From: Cruorifilaria tuberocauda | Lineage: Eukaryota; Nematoda; Chromadorea; Rhabditida; Onchocercidae | DNA length: 64,000 bases | Reading direction: 5' to 3' | Assembly: GCA_013365365.1 (NCBI GenBank) | Contig: JABVXU010000021.1 | Coordinates: 186,001-250,000 of the forward strand | Notes under the pieces: model-generated | What the model was told of the DNA's origin: nothing | What the model saw: the letters and a program-made list of their open reading frames with translations, nothing else | Database searches by the model: none | Translations under genes and position numbers: made by a program | In this document: positions 11,094 through 28,649 of the stretch, in pieces | Layout of the letters: each line of letters starts with the position of its first letter | Position numbering within the stretch: the stretch's first letter is position 1

Positions 11094-13250
11094 TACAGAT
11101 GTAATGTTTTCCGTGATATTTTTGACAAGTATTGAATAAGTTCAGTTTTCGGACTTTCGATCGGATTTGTAATAAGGCGACTGTTTATTTACTCTTGCTC
11201 ATATCGTGAATATAAGTCATACTTCGGTTAAAAAGCGGTATTTATTCAACAACCTTGTAAGTAAATTAGTCATTCGAAAGCTGCGAGTATTTTTCACAGT
11301 TTTTCGGTTCGGTGATTGTTATTTCTTTTGTATATAGCTAATGACTTTATAAATGAAGTTGCAATTTTTCTATTTTCCATTCGCTTAAATTCCTCAATTC
11401 ATTTTTGCGAAATTATTCCGAATGGATGTTAACGCCTTTTCATTGTTTTGCTAGTAAATTCGGTGCTTAGGCACACGGATGAGTGCAATCAAATTAGGAA
11501 TAGCGAGGAAAAATGGTATTTTTTAAATCTTACGAGCTAGGGTGATTCTTAGAAGATTGGAACAGGATTATTAAATTTGAATTAAGGCTGGAAAAAAATT
11601 TATTTCTTTTCAAATTAGAGATTTAATCATTGCTTTGGATTTGAGATTTTATTGGCTTTACATGAGTTTTATTTCTCAAGATATTAAATAATCGGTATTC
11701 TTTTCAACAGTTTGTGCCTTTTATATCTTATTCCGGTTCGCAGCTTCCCGTTCTCCATTGTAATCTCCATTTCTTATTCTATATACGTATAGCATTCATA
11801 ATTTCTTGAACTGTGCTTGTGAAATAACTGCACGACGGTTTATTTAAGTTTTATGAAATGGTTGACAGAATTTTTAATGACAATTTGAACTATGAGTATG
11901 ATGGTAGTGAGATTTTTAGGCATTCACGATTTTTTGAGTCTCTGTTATCTTTTGTTCGCGTCTTTCTTCACTAAACCTTAAAGCAGCTCCAAAAAAACGA
12001 CAAAACTCCAGAGCTCTTTAAAGTTATTACTAAGTTTTTTATCTTTCTAAAATAAATTATCATTCTTAAGACTTTTCGTCTTACGAGAGGAACTGAAAAG
12101 TGCGTATTGTTGGATGGATAGCTATTTAAAAGAACTAGCGAAGTAATGTGAATGATTAAATAGTTATAGAGAATAATGAGAGTAATACTGAGGAGTGTTA
12201 TGTAGTAGTGCAATTAGGTGGTATGAGGAATGTGAAATATGATTTAATGAAATTCATCGTTTCAATTTGTTATGTTGGAAAACATGTAAAGCAACGGTAG
12301 GAAGGGGAAAAAGATATTGAAGGAGAAATTGTCAAAGGACTGTTCTTTGCGTATGTTTTGCAGACTTCCCTCATTTTTTCTCTTTTTGGAGCATAGTGGT
12401 AAATTCTAGGGCATTCGTTGTCATTGAATCATGTTTTCAACGAACTTAGTTATTTTTCTCTGCAACGATTTCGTAGAATAATTTTGTATACAAATGCTCA
12501 TTCCAGTCTTCCATTGCTTAACTCTCACAGTCTTCATTGCAGAAAGTTCTTAATGACACAAATGAGTAACATAATGAGCGTCCTGATTTATTCTTCGTGA
12601 TATAGTAGGAACAAACAAAAAATAAACTGCTTCTCAAGCAATCAATATTTCCATTTTGGGATTCGGAGTCTGGTATGATTTATTAAGCCATTCACACATT
12701 AATAATTGTTTATCCTATGGTTCCTTCATTCCACTAGGTATCTAAAAATTTTCTCTGATTTCTTCATTATGCTCCATAAGATTTCCTACTGATTAAGTAA
12801 TATGTGATAACGATATTACTTCATCGATGGAAAATATTCAAGAGAATTGAATTTCATTAATCGTTTTTTTACTAAGTGACAATTTTGATTGATTTAACTT
12901 TACTTCTTATTTATTTTGTAAGTCCAAAATATTGCAGTCATTGTCTTTTTTTCCTACTCTTCTTTTTTTCTTGAACGTCTATGTTCTTTGAAGTGCTGCA
13001 AAATCAAGTTTTTGGGTTAGAATTATCTCATTTCATTATTTTGGGAAAAAATTCGAAAATATCTTCCAAGCATTATGTGATTTTTACGTATATTTCTCCG
13101 TTCCTAAGTAGATCAACTGGCTAAAGCATAAAAGCGAACATTGGAGATTTAGATCTTATAGTTATTGGAATATTAGTTTAAATTGATTCTCTAATCATGA
13201 TGAAGCTATTCTTGTTGTCTAATTGTATTTTTGTCGTTTTGTTATTTTAG

Positions 13251-13348
13251 ACTCGTGGATTGTCATCTATCAAAAACAATGGCTGAAAAAGGATCGTTAC
13301 CGATTTAATTCTGAACTATTCGGTCATCTTCGAGAGCGCGCATTGAAG
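13251..13348 (+). other. Exon-like fragment of unknown parentage
   Basis: A strong acceptor (TTATTTTAG) precedes 13251 and a weak donor (AAG/GTTACT) follows 13348. In one frame the 98 bases are fully open and non-repetitive, with SWIVIYQKQWLKKDRY near the start and a basic, helical-looking end. No neighbouring exon could be joined to it with certainty. It may belong to an alternative UGP transcript or a missed gene. Confidence 0.3.
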
Positions 13349-16300
13349 GTTACTTGACTATCGTTTTCCAGGAATTTTGGATATATAAGACTAAACTTCA
13401 AATATTATGACTTCATTTTGAATTCCGAAATTTCAATATATAAAAGCAGTCAATTGCTTTGTTAGGATTTTGGGTATTTCAGAAACAGCTTATTTTTATT
13501 GGATTCTTCATGCTAGTCTGTCTGCAGTTCTTATCAAAAAATAATAAGCTCCACTTTCTTTATCAGATATCAGTGAATGAGATATCTCTTTTAATAATTC
13601 AGATTTCTCATTTATCAAATGCTAATTAGATTTTCACACTGAAGCTTTTATCATCAAAGCTTAGTTGCAATCTGAGTTCATGTAAGGAAAAGTTTATGTA
13701 AGGAATTAATAAATAGGCTTGTGTTACTGTCATCATAATTATTTTGATTACTTTGCCACTTGATATAATATTTTTGTTAAGATTATATCGTGATCTAAGC
13801 ACATTTTTTCGGTTTTTGAATGACAGCATTCAATGTATTGAGATAAGAAATCAAATTCTCTGACAGCTTGTCGTTATTTGTATTTTGTTGACTGCAATCA
13901 TTCACTGTCAACCAATCGTCTATCAATAATCAAAATAGTTTTCAAAAATCTTTGGGTTTATTTTATAGTATTCACATCCGATAATATTTGCAAGATATGA
14001 TGAATATAATATCGCATGCCATATTCCTGGGAAAGATTTGTTGTTGTTTAACAATAAAATTTTGATATTCATAAGTTCTTGATAATTTAAGTTGATATTG
14101 TGAAAATGATTTACACAGAATCAGTGTGACGTGAAATGAGCTGTAATCAGTAAAAAATGTTGTTTTGAGATGAACTGAATTGCTGACAAACTACATTTGC
14201 AGTAAACCGATCTAATGACGTTTTTCGTGATGTTTATCATTTCATTGCAGAGTAAAAAAATGATCCATTGTTTTTGCTTTTCTTCTGCTCACGATCATTA
14301 GTTTATTTTTCAGTGTTTCTTTCCACTGATAACAACATTTTTTGGAAAGAAAAATGCTACTCGTCTTCATTTTGGTTCTGAGTACATTTGTTTACACAGA
14401 TCATTTGTTTCCTATGTGCTGCTGCTGTGTTCATTAATTTTTCCAATTCTTAGAATGAATATCACTAAATTTTTATCTTTCTAAAATAAATTTCAGCTTT
14501 TTAGACTTTACAGTAAGTTTACTCTCTGTGTGTTTCAGAAAATTCGCCACAAGTATAATTAAATGTAATTCTTCGTTATTTAAACAGTTTCATGCGAGTA
14601 GTTAATCTTAGGTAATGGGGTGCTGTAAGATTTGTGAGTATATTTTTGATCCTTGGGTGCTATTAAATTTTCTCTGATCAGATGTTTTGAACTCAGCGAG
14701 ATAAGAGAGGAATGAGTACATGAAGGTTTTTACTTTCAGCATATGTTTATAATTAGGTCTTTCAATTCATCTTATTTAATTCATCTTAATAGTTCTTAGT
14801 ACTTAACTTCCACTTGTAAGATTTAGGCTGTAGTGTTGTTTAAAGCCTCCTGCAAGTTGAGGATCATATAAGAAAGAACCATCGCTGACTTTTAAAAAAA
14901 GGGGTAAAAAATATTCTTGAAGTGCACAAATTCTTTGTTAAAATCCCCAATCACTGAAAGAAAAAAATTTTGCTTGATCAGTTTTTTTGTGAACTGGAGC
15001 AGTTAAAATCCATATTATTATTCCTAACGTGTACCTTTCGTCATGGATCAGACTATAGGCTTCTCCTAAACCGATCATAAGTTTTTTTGTATTATTATTT
15101 ATAAACTATAACGATTTTTATCTTCCATTGTTTTGGTAGACTGGTGCCAATTTAACCATTCCTTGCTCTTATCATTGTGTCCTTGCTATTTATGGTTTAA
15201 GTTATTTTGTGCTATTCCAAGATTAGTTCTACTCTGCATCAATTGCAATAAATTTGACATTTTTGTATTCCTGTCATGTTATTGTCGTTTATATTGATTT
15301 AGATTATGTGTGCGAATTTCTAAATGGTTGTGATTGTAATTCCAGAGAAAAAAATTTGTTTTATTTTCAACATCATTTGAAAAAGAAAGCAAACATCAGT
15401 CGCTGTAATATTTTATTTTTGACGGAGCAAAATTTTTGTGCCGAAAGAAATGAACTTTGGTTTTTAGCAATTGGTGGATAGTAGTTTTCGAAGTTGATAT
15501 CCTTCCAGTTATAGAGTGAAGCCGGTTCTGGTCGAAAATATGATGCAGCGAGGGAATGATAAGGTAAAATATCTTTCTACAAAATTTATCAACTTCATCT
15601 TTGAATGAGATGAGAGGGCTAGATATCTTTAGAACTTGGTAGTTTTTTCCGTCGAATTTTGTTTTAACCAAAAATATACTAAAACGACAGGGAAGATTGT
15701 GGTGCTATCCGAAATTATAATAGTATAAGTGAATCGAAAGTTATTCAGCATCGTCCCAGCTATAATAAATCATTGAGATAATTTTTTTGTTCTGCTTTAA
15801 AATGTGCTCATATAATACTAAACCGTTCTATGATTTGATTTTGCTGAAGCGGTTAACACACTGATACCAACGAAGTTTCTTGGAAAATCGTAAATAGCAT
15901 CTAAAGTCTTAAATTCGCTGATATACATATATACTTCGTAGAACTTCGGGATTCTTCTCTCAAAAATTTGAATTGTAAATATTGATCGAATGGAAGTGTG
16001 TAAAAATAATTGTTACATTGTTTTATCAAACATTTACGTTAGAGGTGGCGATGCTAGTAGGTTTTATGATATGCTATGATGAGCATAGTAGATATATGGC
16101 ATTCAGTCGTTATTGAATTTTTTCACGGTCTAATATGTAATTTAAAATTGTTCCTTGAATTTATCAAATTCTATATGGTTCTTTGTTTCAGCTGAAGTTT
16201 AGCTGCTTTAATCAATGATTTTTTCATTATTTATCCTATTTTTCGAATATTTTAAAGTTTTAATTACATCACACACAGTCATTCTACTAAATGTTGCATT

Positions 16301-16838
16301 TCTTGAGTATGATTGACAACGATCTCTTTCTTATAATGTTAGCCTCAAATTGATTTCTTTCACCTCCTGATCATAATGAGAGTCATTTGGCTGATTGGAA
16401 TTGCATATCACCTTTTCAAATGATTGATGTCAATTTTTTTGTGGTCTGCAGTATTAAATGATAGTGAGAGGGAAAAAAGAATAAATGAATATAACTGGTC
16501 AAAAATAGCGAATAAAAGAGGATTTAATAAATGAGTCAGTTAGACGAGTAAGAAAAATTTTTGCTTTTCTCGTCTCATACAATTAAATTAGCTAATATTG
16601 TATTAAAAATAAGATATAATAGGAAGGTGAGGAAGATCATTAAACGATAAGATCATTTCATCGGAGTTTTGCATGAGACCATGTACAGTACTTCTTCAGC
16701 TTCTAGTAGTTCCTGTATAAGCTTCAATCGATTAACTGATGAGCCTAGAGAACAGTCTATGTTGTTTACTTTTTTCCTACGACTTTGTAACTTTTCGCTT
16801 GTTATATCGGTAGTTTTTTTGGCCTTTTCGATAAAAAA

Positions 16839-16883
16839 ATGTCAAGTGATCAAATTCCTAAGATTACAATTAACCACCGACAG
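16839..16883 (+). CDS. Candidate alternative first exon of UGP
   Basis: ATG at 16839 opens 15 codons (MSSDQIPKITINHRQ) that end exactly at a CAG/GTTGAG donor in phase 0, matching the phase needed by the UGP exon at 17238. It lies 86 bases upstream of the MPPADE first exon. The same phase is found for an eight-codon candidate at 15540-15563. Transcript support is unknown. Confidence 0.4.
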
Positions 16884-16968
16884 GTTGAGTACCGATTATC
16901 GTTTTTACTTCTATTCTGGTTTACGTTTACTTCAGTAGTAGTCTTCCTATTTCCAATTTTACATCTGC

Positions 16969-20800
<3,832 letters not shown>

Positions 20801-22940
20801 TAGCTTCTGGAGAAATGGTGTAAGGAATTATCGTCATATATATTTTTCTTCTTGGAATTAATAAATTGAAAATTTATGTATCAATTTGTTGAAATATCTA
20901 TATGCTGCAAAAACATCTATTTTGTAATTGCCAAAATTTCTCTATTTTATGTTTTCAGAGTTTTCCCCGTTATTTTTGACAGCTTTCGGCTTTGATGGGT
21001 TTTCACTTGAGTTTTCAAGTGTTTAAACAGTGGATCGCTGAACTTTGATAAATGGATCTGTCTACTTTTGTCGGGGACTTTGGGCAACGAATTTTTTAAA
21101 ATTTCCTCCCATTTTTGGCGGATTACCGCTTATTTTTATCAATGTTTTACTCCCACTAAATTAAATTTCGTTACCTTAAACTTCAACATGATATCAATGA
21201 ATGTTTGAAGTGGAAAATTGTTCATTTAATTTTGGAAGGGAGCAATTACCAAAAAGCAAATTATGACTAACTTTATTTCTGCAGTCCTTTACCTTACAAA
21301 ATCTTTGAGTTGAGAATTTGAAGTTTTAGAAAAAGGGATTTCACAGATGATTTTACTACTAACAAAAATGAAGAAATATGGTAAATCCCTTGAAATCTTG
21401 GAACTGACACGACTTCTTTTTAAGGAAGCATTCATGAAACTGCTGACAAAATCTTTCCTTGTCGTCGTATGAGCAACTCAATAATTTTTTTGGATCTGAA
21501 CCATTTTCATAATGCAGTATATGCTTTTACGAGAAAATATATACGTAGTTTATTTTAGATATATTCGCTGTTTATTGATAATAGTATATCGAATGCTACT
21601 ATTTATGAAGATTAGCTGAAAGTTAATTTCATACCAGTCCCTCTGTTTTTATACTTTTCCTGTGGCAGTTCAAATGATTAATCAAATAATGCCTCGTGCA
21701 ATGATCACTGATCTAAATGTAATCTTTTTTTCCGACGTACCACAGTTCACTGAATATAAATTGCTTGTTTAAAGTTCTGGTTACATGTATTACTCGTTGA
21801 TCTACATTCACTTCAGACATGGTGCCGAGTAAACTTTTGTATGTAAATATTTCAACTGTATATTTAATTCAGGAATTCCTCATTCTGCATAATATGGGAA
21901 TTGTATAAGCTTTTTGTTTTGAACATTTTTGTAGAGTAGTGCTATTCAAGTTTAATTTATAAAACTTGTAGATCTTTATGCAATATCTTATTATTTCTAC
22001 ATCTTAGTAACAGTAATATTCATGATTTCTAATTCAATGATTCTGCATATTATATCTTTGGTATCTTGAGTAGTATGGTTCGTCGTTTTATTAGATTTGA
22101 AATAAACGAGAACGAAATTACTGTACTTTCCGTTCATTTATGTCTAATTTACACAATTTTGCAGAACCGTAATTGACTTGATATATTAAAAGAATTGAAA
22201 CTAGTAGTGTCGTGAAAGTTTTGGATTTGATTTGATTCACAGGCAAAGTTTTTTTGAGGGTTTTTCTTCGTACTGAAGGTTGAGTTTGTCGTTCCTACAA
22301 TCGAATAGAATTTCTCTATTCTAATAAACACGATAGGAAGAGATGATTTCGTACAATTGAGTGAAATTAAGCTCTCTAGTGATCGTATAAATCGACACGA
22401 AAGTTCATTTCAAACTGATAATAATACTTGACATTAGTCAAGGAGGGTAATCGTGACCGTAATCAATAGCTACGCCTTCAATAACCCTTTGTATAACTGT
22501 AAATCATTCCTGACTTGGGTCAACGATACACTCCCGATAAACTTTTGTACAATTATAAATAATAAACTCGCGAAAACTTTTAGCAAAACCTTGGGCAGCA
22601 ATTATATAATAACAATTTAGACAAATTCTATGAAACAGTCGTTATACTGAGAATATATAAACTACTGACAACATCATTTCAGTTTTTCCGACAGCTAGTT
22701 CTTCATTGGAGTTGTCACGTAAGGTTTTTTTGGCAAGTTAAGCTATAACATAAGTTATAATTGAAAGCTTAATCATCTATACAAACTTTTATTAGTGTTT
22801 CTATTAGTTTATAATCTTTTTACTGAGAGATTATCTAATTTTCAACTGAGCAACAAAGCTAGAAATGTACCGCCGTACTTGTTAAATTCATATTGGAATT
22901 ATGGAATAAATTATTTATATATCGTTGTCGAACAATCTAC
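20801..22940. other. Intergenic, convergent gene ends
   Basis: About 2.1 kb of AT-rich DNA between the UGP stop and the stop of a minus-strand gene. It should contain both 3' UTRs. I see no exon or repeat worth naming. Confidence 0.5.
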
Positions 22941-25900
22941 CTAAACAACAAGAAGCGCAAGTATTAGGATTGCGAGCAGTCCCAGCGCAATGATCACAAC
23001 TATCGTCCATAACAGTCGAGCTATTCCATCACACCAGAAATAACCTTTACTTGACTTCCATATTTTCTTGATTTGTTGTTTTTGCTTCAGAATTGTTGGC
23101 TGAAATGACAATCATTCTTCATTTCCTTTATACTGATGCTATCAGTCTAGCACAATAGCGTGGCGGAAATGACTAAGCATCGATTTATCCGGAAAAAGAC
23201 TCGTAATATCAAGTTACTTAACTATCCTTCCTATTCAAGCTATCTTTTGCAATCACTTACTTGTTTGATGATTACTATGCAGCATTGACTATCCACATCT
23301 TAATACACCCAAGTTAAGTTATAATTTTTCTCGGAGGAATTGAGCACTTAACGTAACACTTAACGTTAACGTATTTATATCTTCGTGAATGAAGTCCTGT
23401 CGAGTCATATTTTGACTTACCGTTGAATAATAAGACATATTTGGTATAAACGGAGAATATTGCGATGGCGGTGAAGTAAAATAATACGATACGAAAGGTT
23501 GGGAAGTATACCATAATTGTGGCATTACAGGGAGAGAAAACGCCTGTGAATTGTAAAGGATGAGATCTTTACTTTCTTCCACATTATCGTTATTACCATT
23601 GAAACGCATACGCCTGGTAATTAAATTAATCTTAAATATATTTTGTACGATATGAGCAATACAGCTTTTTACTAATTTGAATTTTTGATAAGAGATGATT
23701 CCAATGGCATTAACAAGTGCTAGTTAACGGAAAATGAAGAAAAATAAAATGATGCATTGTGTCCTTCAAAATGGAACGGAACACATAGGAATGAAGAAAG
23801 ATGGAACGATGCGCAGGTTATCTGTCATGTTAAATTAATTATCTAATGCAGTGTGAAAGTGAAAATCTCATACCTGTTGAGAGTATTTAAATCTATCCAA
23901 TTTTCTGAAGTTTTTGTGATCCTTTCCGCACTCATCCATTGATCAACAGGTGCTAAAACACGTTAAGTTGACTGCGTTTAATAAAGTTAAAAAATAATTC
24001 ATTTGAAAATCTTTATCGATGAAAAAATTCGAATAGATGTTTCGATGAGTTAATTCTATTTCGTTTGGTAGAGGGAAGGTTTGACATATTCTGAAGAATT
24101 AATGTCATAAATACGCCCATCAAATCTGTGCGGACAATTTTTTTGATGATCAAAATTTATTTCGGTCAAACTGTTTTAATTTAATGTAGCAATATAGAAT
24201 GATAATGCTCTTTTTTATAAAAAGAATTATAAAGAGAACTTTCTGATATCACTCCATAAATTACATTTTTAAAACATCCAAGAACAATTATTTGCTTATT
24301 GAAACTATTTTATAAAAAATATCGCGAAATGATTATGAACATTTCAAAACTCAGAATGTTTCAATTCTATTGAACATGGAATTTTCGAACTGATATTCTC
24401 CTCTTCCAAAGACAAGAAAACTATCAGCATATGTGCAAATCAACCGAAAAGCCTGAAGCCGAAATCTTCATCAGATTCTCTACTTTTTCGCTCTTTCCCC
24501 CCTTCTCCATTACTAAAGCTGTGATATCATTTTTACTATTGGTGATGAAGTAGCAGCGGCAGCAGCAACGGATGCAATACTTGAAAAAATAAACCAATAA
24601 AAGTCGGAATATAATATTACTTAAATCTTCAGAAATAAAAGGCAGTTAAAAACCAAGTTGATTATGTTCAGGCAACATAAAAGGACGACATGACACAAAA
24701 TTTCCTCCGTTGAGAATTCTTAGAAGTTTGAGAATGAAGAAAGAAGAATCACTTGAAAAATTGGACGTTTGAAAATCTCCCCGAATTTATTATCTATTCA
24801 ATATATAAAAGCTAGAAGTTCCATGAAAAATACCAAGTTATATCATTTCATGAGAATTTTATGGTATTTTTCATTGCATTTTCCTAGAAACTTCTTCAGC
24901 TTGTTCGCAGTCGACATTCACCGATTCGAGAATATTTTCGATATCATTTGTTGTTATATATCTTTCGAACCCATCATTGCCAACATATACCTCATCTTTG
25001 TATAACAGATATTTCTTGAAATATTCACATTATCTTCCCAAAACAGTTTGTATTGCTTGACTACATAAAAAATGATGGAGAAAATAGCTCAGACCAACAA
25101 TTGTGCGGAGTTGGTGACTTCCTCTTCGCTAGATCCATAATATCCTAACAAATACTTCCTCTACATTGCTAACATGCTCCACACAAAATGAAATGACAGG
25201 TACAGCGATGACTAGAAATCCCGATCTGAAATGGAACTAACCTGATACGGTGAAAGTCCTAGGAATTTTTTTTCTGCTGCTAGCTAGCAGAAATCTAAAA
25301 TAAAGTTTTCGTCACTAGCTAACAACAAAGTATTAAAATAAAGATGACCAAATAATACAACTCTTAGTCCAATTTCCGTCACCTTGCTGACTAATGCTCC
25401 AAAATCCCAAAATCCCCGAGCTAATGATCTTTTGTGCCCTGTGTTTTCAACAGTGATAGCTGTCGTTCTCAATCAGTGAAAAAAGCCAAACTTAAATTAC
25501 TTATTGCAATGCACTACTTTTTGACTATTTCTAGCATCAGCATATCAGTCTTACTTGAATAAATTGCTTTGCTTCAATTAATTAATAATATCTCTCTGTC
25601 ACTTCCTTAGTTTAAGTATTCCTTTTTATTTCTACTATTTACGCTGACAATATAATGTATCACTTGTTTTATTAGTGGAAGATCTGATTTTCGACGGTAA
25701 TTCTGTTTATTTTAAGGATACATCATATTTACATTAAAACCATAACTTTATTTGTTCGCATTAAATCGAACATCTCTTCGAACACGTCTCGATTTATTCC
25801 GCCATTGCAGTCATTATTTCATATTCTCTAAACCATTCACTCATAAACCTCTAAACAAAACATAAAGAGCCTTATCGCAAGGCTTCTTAGCTGTATTCCG

Positions 25901-26793
25901 TAATTAATGGGCTTGTTTCTTTTCGTTAATTGTGTCAAATATTCAATTATACAGCGTTACCTTAGATGGCGCAATTTTTTCACTTTTGAATCCTTACTTC
26001 TATCTTTTTCCGCCATTTTTCATGCGTAATGACTTCTACCTTTACTATTAACTGTTCTTTGAGTTTAGTCATATATTAATTAAAGTTCGAAGAACCTTAC
26101 TCCTCAACACTTGAGTTCAATGACAAACAACGTGAAGTCCAGACGGATTAATTTCGTCCCATCATTGCTTCTTCCTCATCATTATTCTTGAATTTCCCAC
26201 TCAAAATTTTCTCATTTATTACTTCACTGGACATCTGAATCACTCGATCATTGACATGAATCCCAGAAACTTTTTAGGTTTGATGAAAATGACTGGTTAG
26301 GAGGGCAGAATAAAGTTGCGAAAATACATAAGTTGTTCACCTGATAGATATTTGTCATTTGCAGCTCTTCAAGTATTACCTATTGACCTTCAACTGCATG
26401 GAAGGGATATATGGGATTTATCATCGACGAATAGTAGGGTGAAGCTGGGACAGATGTGTCAGCGCATTCTGTCGCTCATCAATCATTAACAGAAATTTGG
26501 CGCAATCATTCCTATTCCTACCCAGAATACCTTTTGCAATGAAGTGACGTGAACCATGCAGCTAATAGAAGGACGGAACAGTTTCCACAACAAATATGGC
26601 CTATGCATCCCCTTCCTCACGCATCTTCCGCAGCGTGTTGACACGTCGAACCGGTTCACTTGGTTCACTTGGCGATGGATAATCGAGTGGTGTGAGAGGC
26701 AGGGGCGACGATGTCCTTGACCCGCCCCATTCCGACGATCTTTCCCAAAAATCGATCCTTCTTATGCGTCACAGTGTGAGAGTGCCGGCTCAT
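22941..26793 (-). CDS. Unrecognised tail-anchored membrane protein, about 256 residues
   Basis: Six minus-strand exons chain in phase: 26621-26793, 26531-26561, 24445-24518, 23874-23952, 23358-23613, 22941-23099. The first exon carries proline- and serine-rich text (SRTSSPLPLTPLDYPSPSEP), then RRVNTLRKM. Middle exons give charged, probably disordered text (KERKSRESDEDFGFRLF, PVDQWMSAERITKTSENW). The last exon encodes a basic linker and then one hydrophobic segment, LLWTIVVIIALGLLAILILA, followed almost at once by the stop. That is the layout of a type II or tail-anchored protein with a cytosolic N-terminus. The ATG at 26793 (MSRHSHTVTHKK) is in frame with the rest only if one base of the A-run 26747-26751 is absent; otherwise the start is elsewhere. 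No family recognised. Confidence 0.55.
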
Positions 26794-28649
26794 CGTGCGG
26801 AAACGTTGATGTCAGCAGGATGGTCGATCTCTGTCTTCTGGCGCCACTAACGCAACGTAAAGACCCCGCTATTCCGGATTTCATGACGGATTACTCAAAC
26901 ATCACCATATTGCTTCATTTAACGGACGTGTCTTCATTGTGTTGGGTTGCTTTTTCGCTTGTGAACACTTTCAGTATGAATGATTTCTTTCTTTTTCATT
27001 TCCACCATCTTCATGCTTATTCAGAATTAATCCGATAGAAGAGATAACTTTATGGGTCGGAGAAAAAGATTGTTAAACGGTTAGGTACTTCTATTTTGTT
27101 TTCTTGATGTAAATTATGTGTTCAAGGCAATCGAGCTAATTGACCAGTTTCATTTTTAAGTAAATTTGTCTTAAAATTTGTATATTGTATAAATAATTAA
27201 GTATTATATTTATTTGTAATGAATTTTAGTTTCGGTGTTCACATAATTCTTTTTTTGATATCATGTAATGCTGTCTTCTCTATTGCGATCAAGAATGTTT
27301 CGGAGGCTTCCTCAAATAAAGATTTTATAAGTCTGTGCAAAAAAGTAGCGGCGGTAGCTGAATAATTGGAGAAATCACAAAAGACCCCCATGGTGGTTTC
27401 ATTTTTCACAGATAAATCGATCGTTAGGTTGTCAAATGTTTTGACTTTTGAATAATTTTGACTTATGAAAAGCATGATTATGAAGTATGTCTGTTTCATT
27501 TGAATCTGGAAAGATCGGAAAAGGGATAACTTTTTCTGAATTTTAGCTGCTTGCTGGGATGAAATCATATGGATATAAGATATCCATTAAATATTCAGCT
27601 TTTTTGCTTTATTCATATGCTGTTCCTACATTGTTTAAAATACATGCAATGATAGTCTATTATATGAACAATGATGGATGTAGTAGTGTGTCAATTTTGA
27701 AGAACCCTCACAATGTTCCAGTCTTAATTACATACAACTTATATTTAAGGATGATCCCATTTCTGTTTCTCATCAGTTTTGCTCAGGTATTTCCACTTTC
27801 CAAATCTATGTTTATCGTAATATTTTCCTGTTTAATTCTCCATGTTTACTTGGGAAATGTTTCGCATCATTTTTGATAATTAATTGTTCCATTTAATTCC
27901 TTCAATTTTCTTTCTCTTGATATCTTTCTTTGTCGAACGATTGTGCATGATGTTAAACGCAATTATTTCATTGTTACTTTAGTAGTTTCTTTCTTTCATG
28001 TTGGAAAGAATATTTTATGTTCTTTTCGAATTAAAAGTATTTAAAAACGATACTTAACATTACAATGCCTGCCCATTTTTTTTGTCATCCTTTTTATTAG
28101 ATTATATACATGCATCATCCATCTTTCAGGTATTGCTAAGTGTCAATTCAACTTTTATTTCAACTGCTGGATATTGATATTCACTATTCATTGTCATGGG
28201 CTTGTTGGATTAGCTGTTGCTATTTATAAATAGTTGAAATCAACGTTTTTGTTGACAGCTGCGGTACGTTCTTAATTAGTTGTGTCCTTAGATTTGTAAT
28301 TGATGGAATCCACAGAGGTTGTTCATAGAAGTCGTTATATGGCAAGTTTTACATGTTGATTTTTATTTTTCAAGTAGCTTGATTACAATCAGTACAGCGT
28401 ATTTAGCATCATAAGGTTTTCGAAAATGTTAGGGATTTTGTTTCTGGTTATAATTCAAACATAAGGTAAAGAATGTTAAAGAGAGATTCCGAGGTTTGTC
28501 GGAATTACGCTTAATGTATTCTAGTTTACGAAGTTGAAATGTAAAATTTTTGTGTTGTTTATAGAAAATGTCTGGATCCTTAAAAAAAGATTAGAATAAA
28601 ATATAGAAGCGGTTAGCGTTAAGCTCTATGTTTTCAGAGGACATGATAA
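26794..28649. other. Divergent intergenic region
   Basis: The flanking genes diverge, so promoters are expected here. A 109-codon minus-strand frame (27239-27568) and a 105-codon plus-strand frame (27559-27876) lie back to back; neither has a recognisable domain. The final part of the minus frame, 27239-27361, follows a good ATTATTCAG acceptor and could be a real terminal exon, but I found no partner. Confidence 0.4.
28636..28637 (+). promoter_or_regulatory. Candidate SL trans-splice acceptor
   Basis: GTTTTCAG ends 12 bases before the ATG at 28650 and no upstream exon in frame was found. Inferred from the nematode pattern only. Confidence 0.45.

Larger units (their letters stand above)
11094..16968. 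other. Long non-coding stretch upstream of UGP
   Basis: About 5.9 kb, strongly AT-rich, between the ZNF622 stop and the main UGP start. The first part probably holds the ZNF622 3' UTR. The rest may be promoter and large first introns of UGP, because short exon-like pieces with good splice sites occur at 13251-13348, 15540-15563 and 16839-16883. Otherwise I see no gene. Confidence 0.5.

Noticed and set aside
11300..11740. GGTTCG motifs that might mark a tRNA B box
   Set aside because: No matching A box or cloverleaf stems around them.
26671..26833. Plus-strand frame with LLMRHSVRV, resembling a histidine phosphatase motif
   Set aside because: It lacks the following conserved residues and lies antisense to the phase-consistent first exon of the tail-anchored gene.
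27559..27876. 105-codon plus-strand frame with hydrophobic stretches
   Set aside because: AT-rich DNA gives hydrophobic codons by chance; no splice sites or start context support it.
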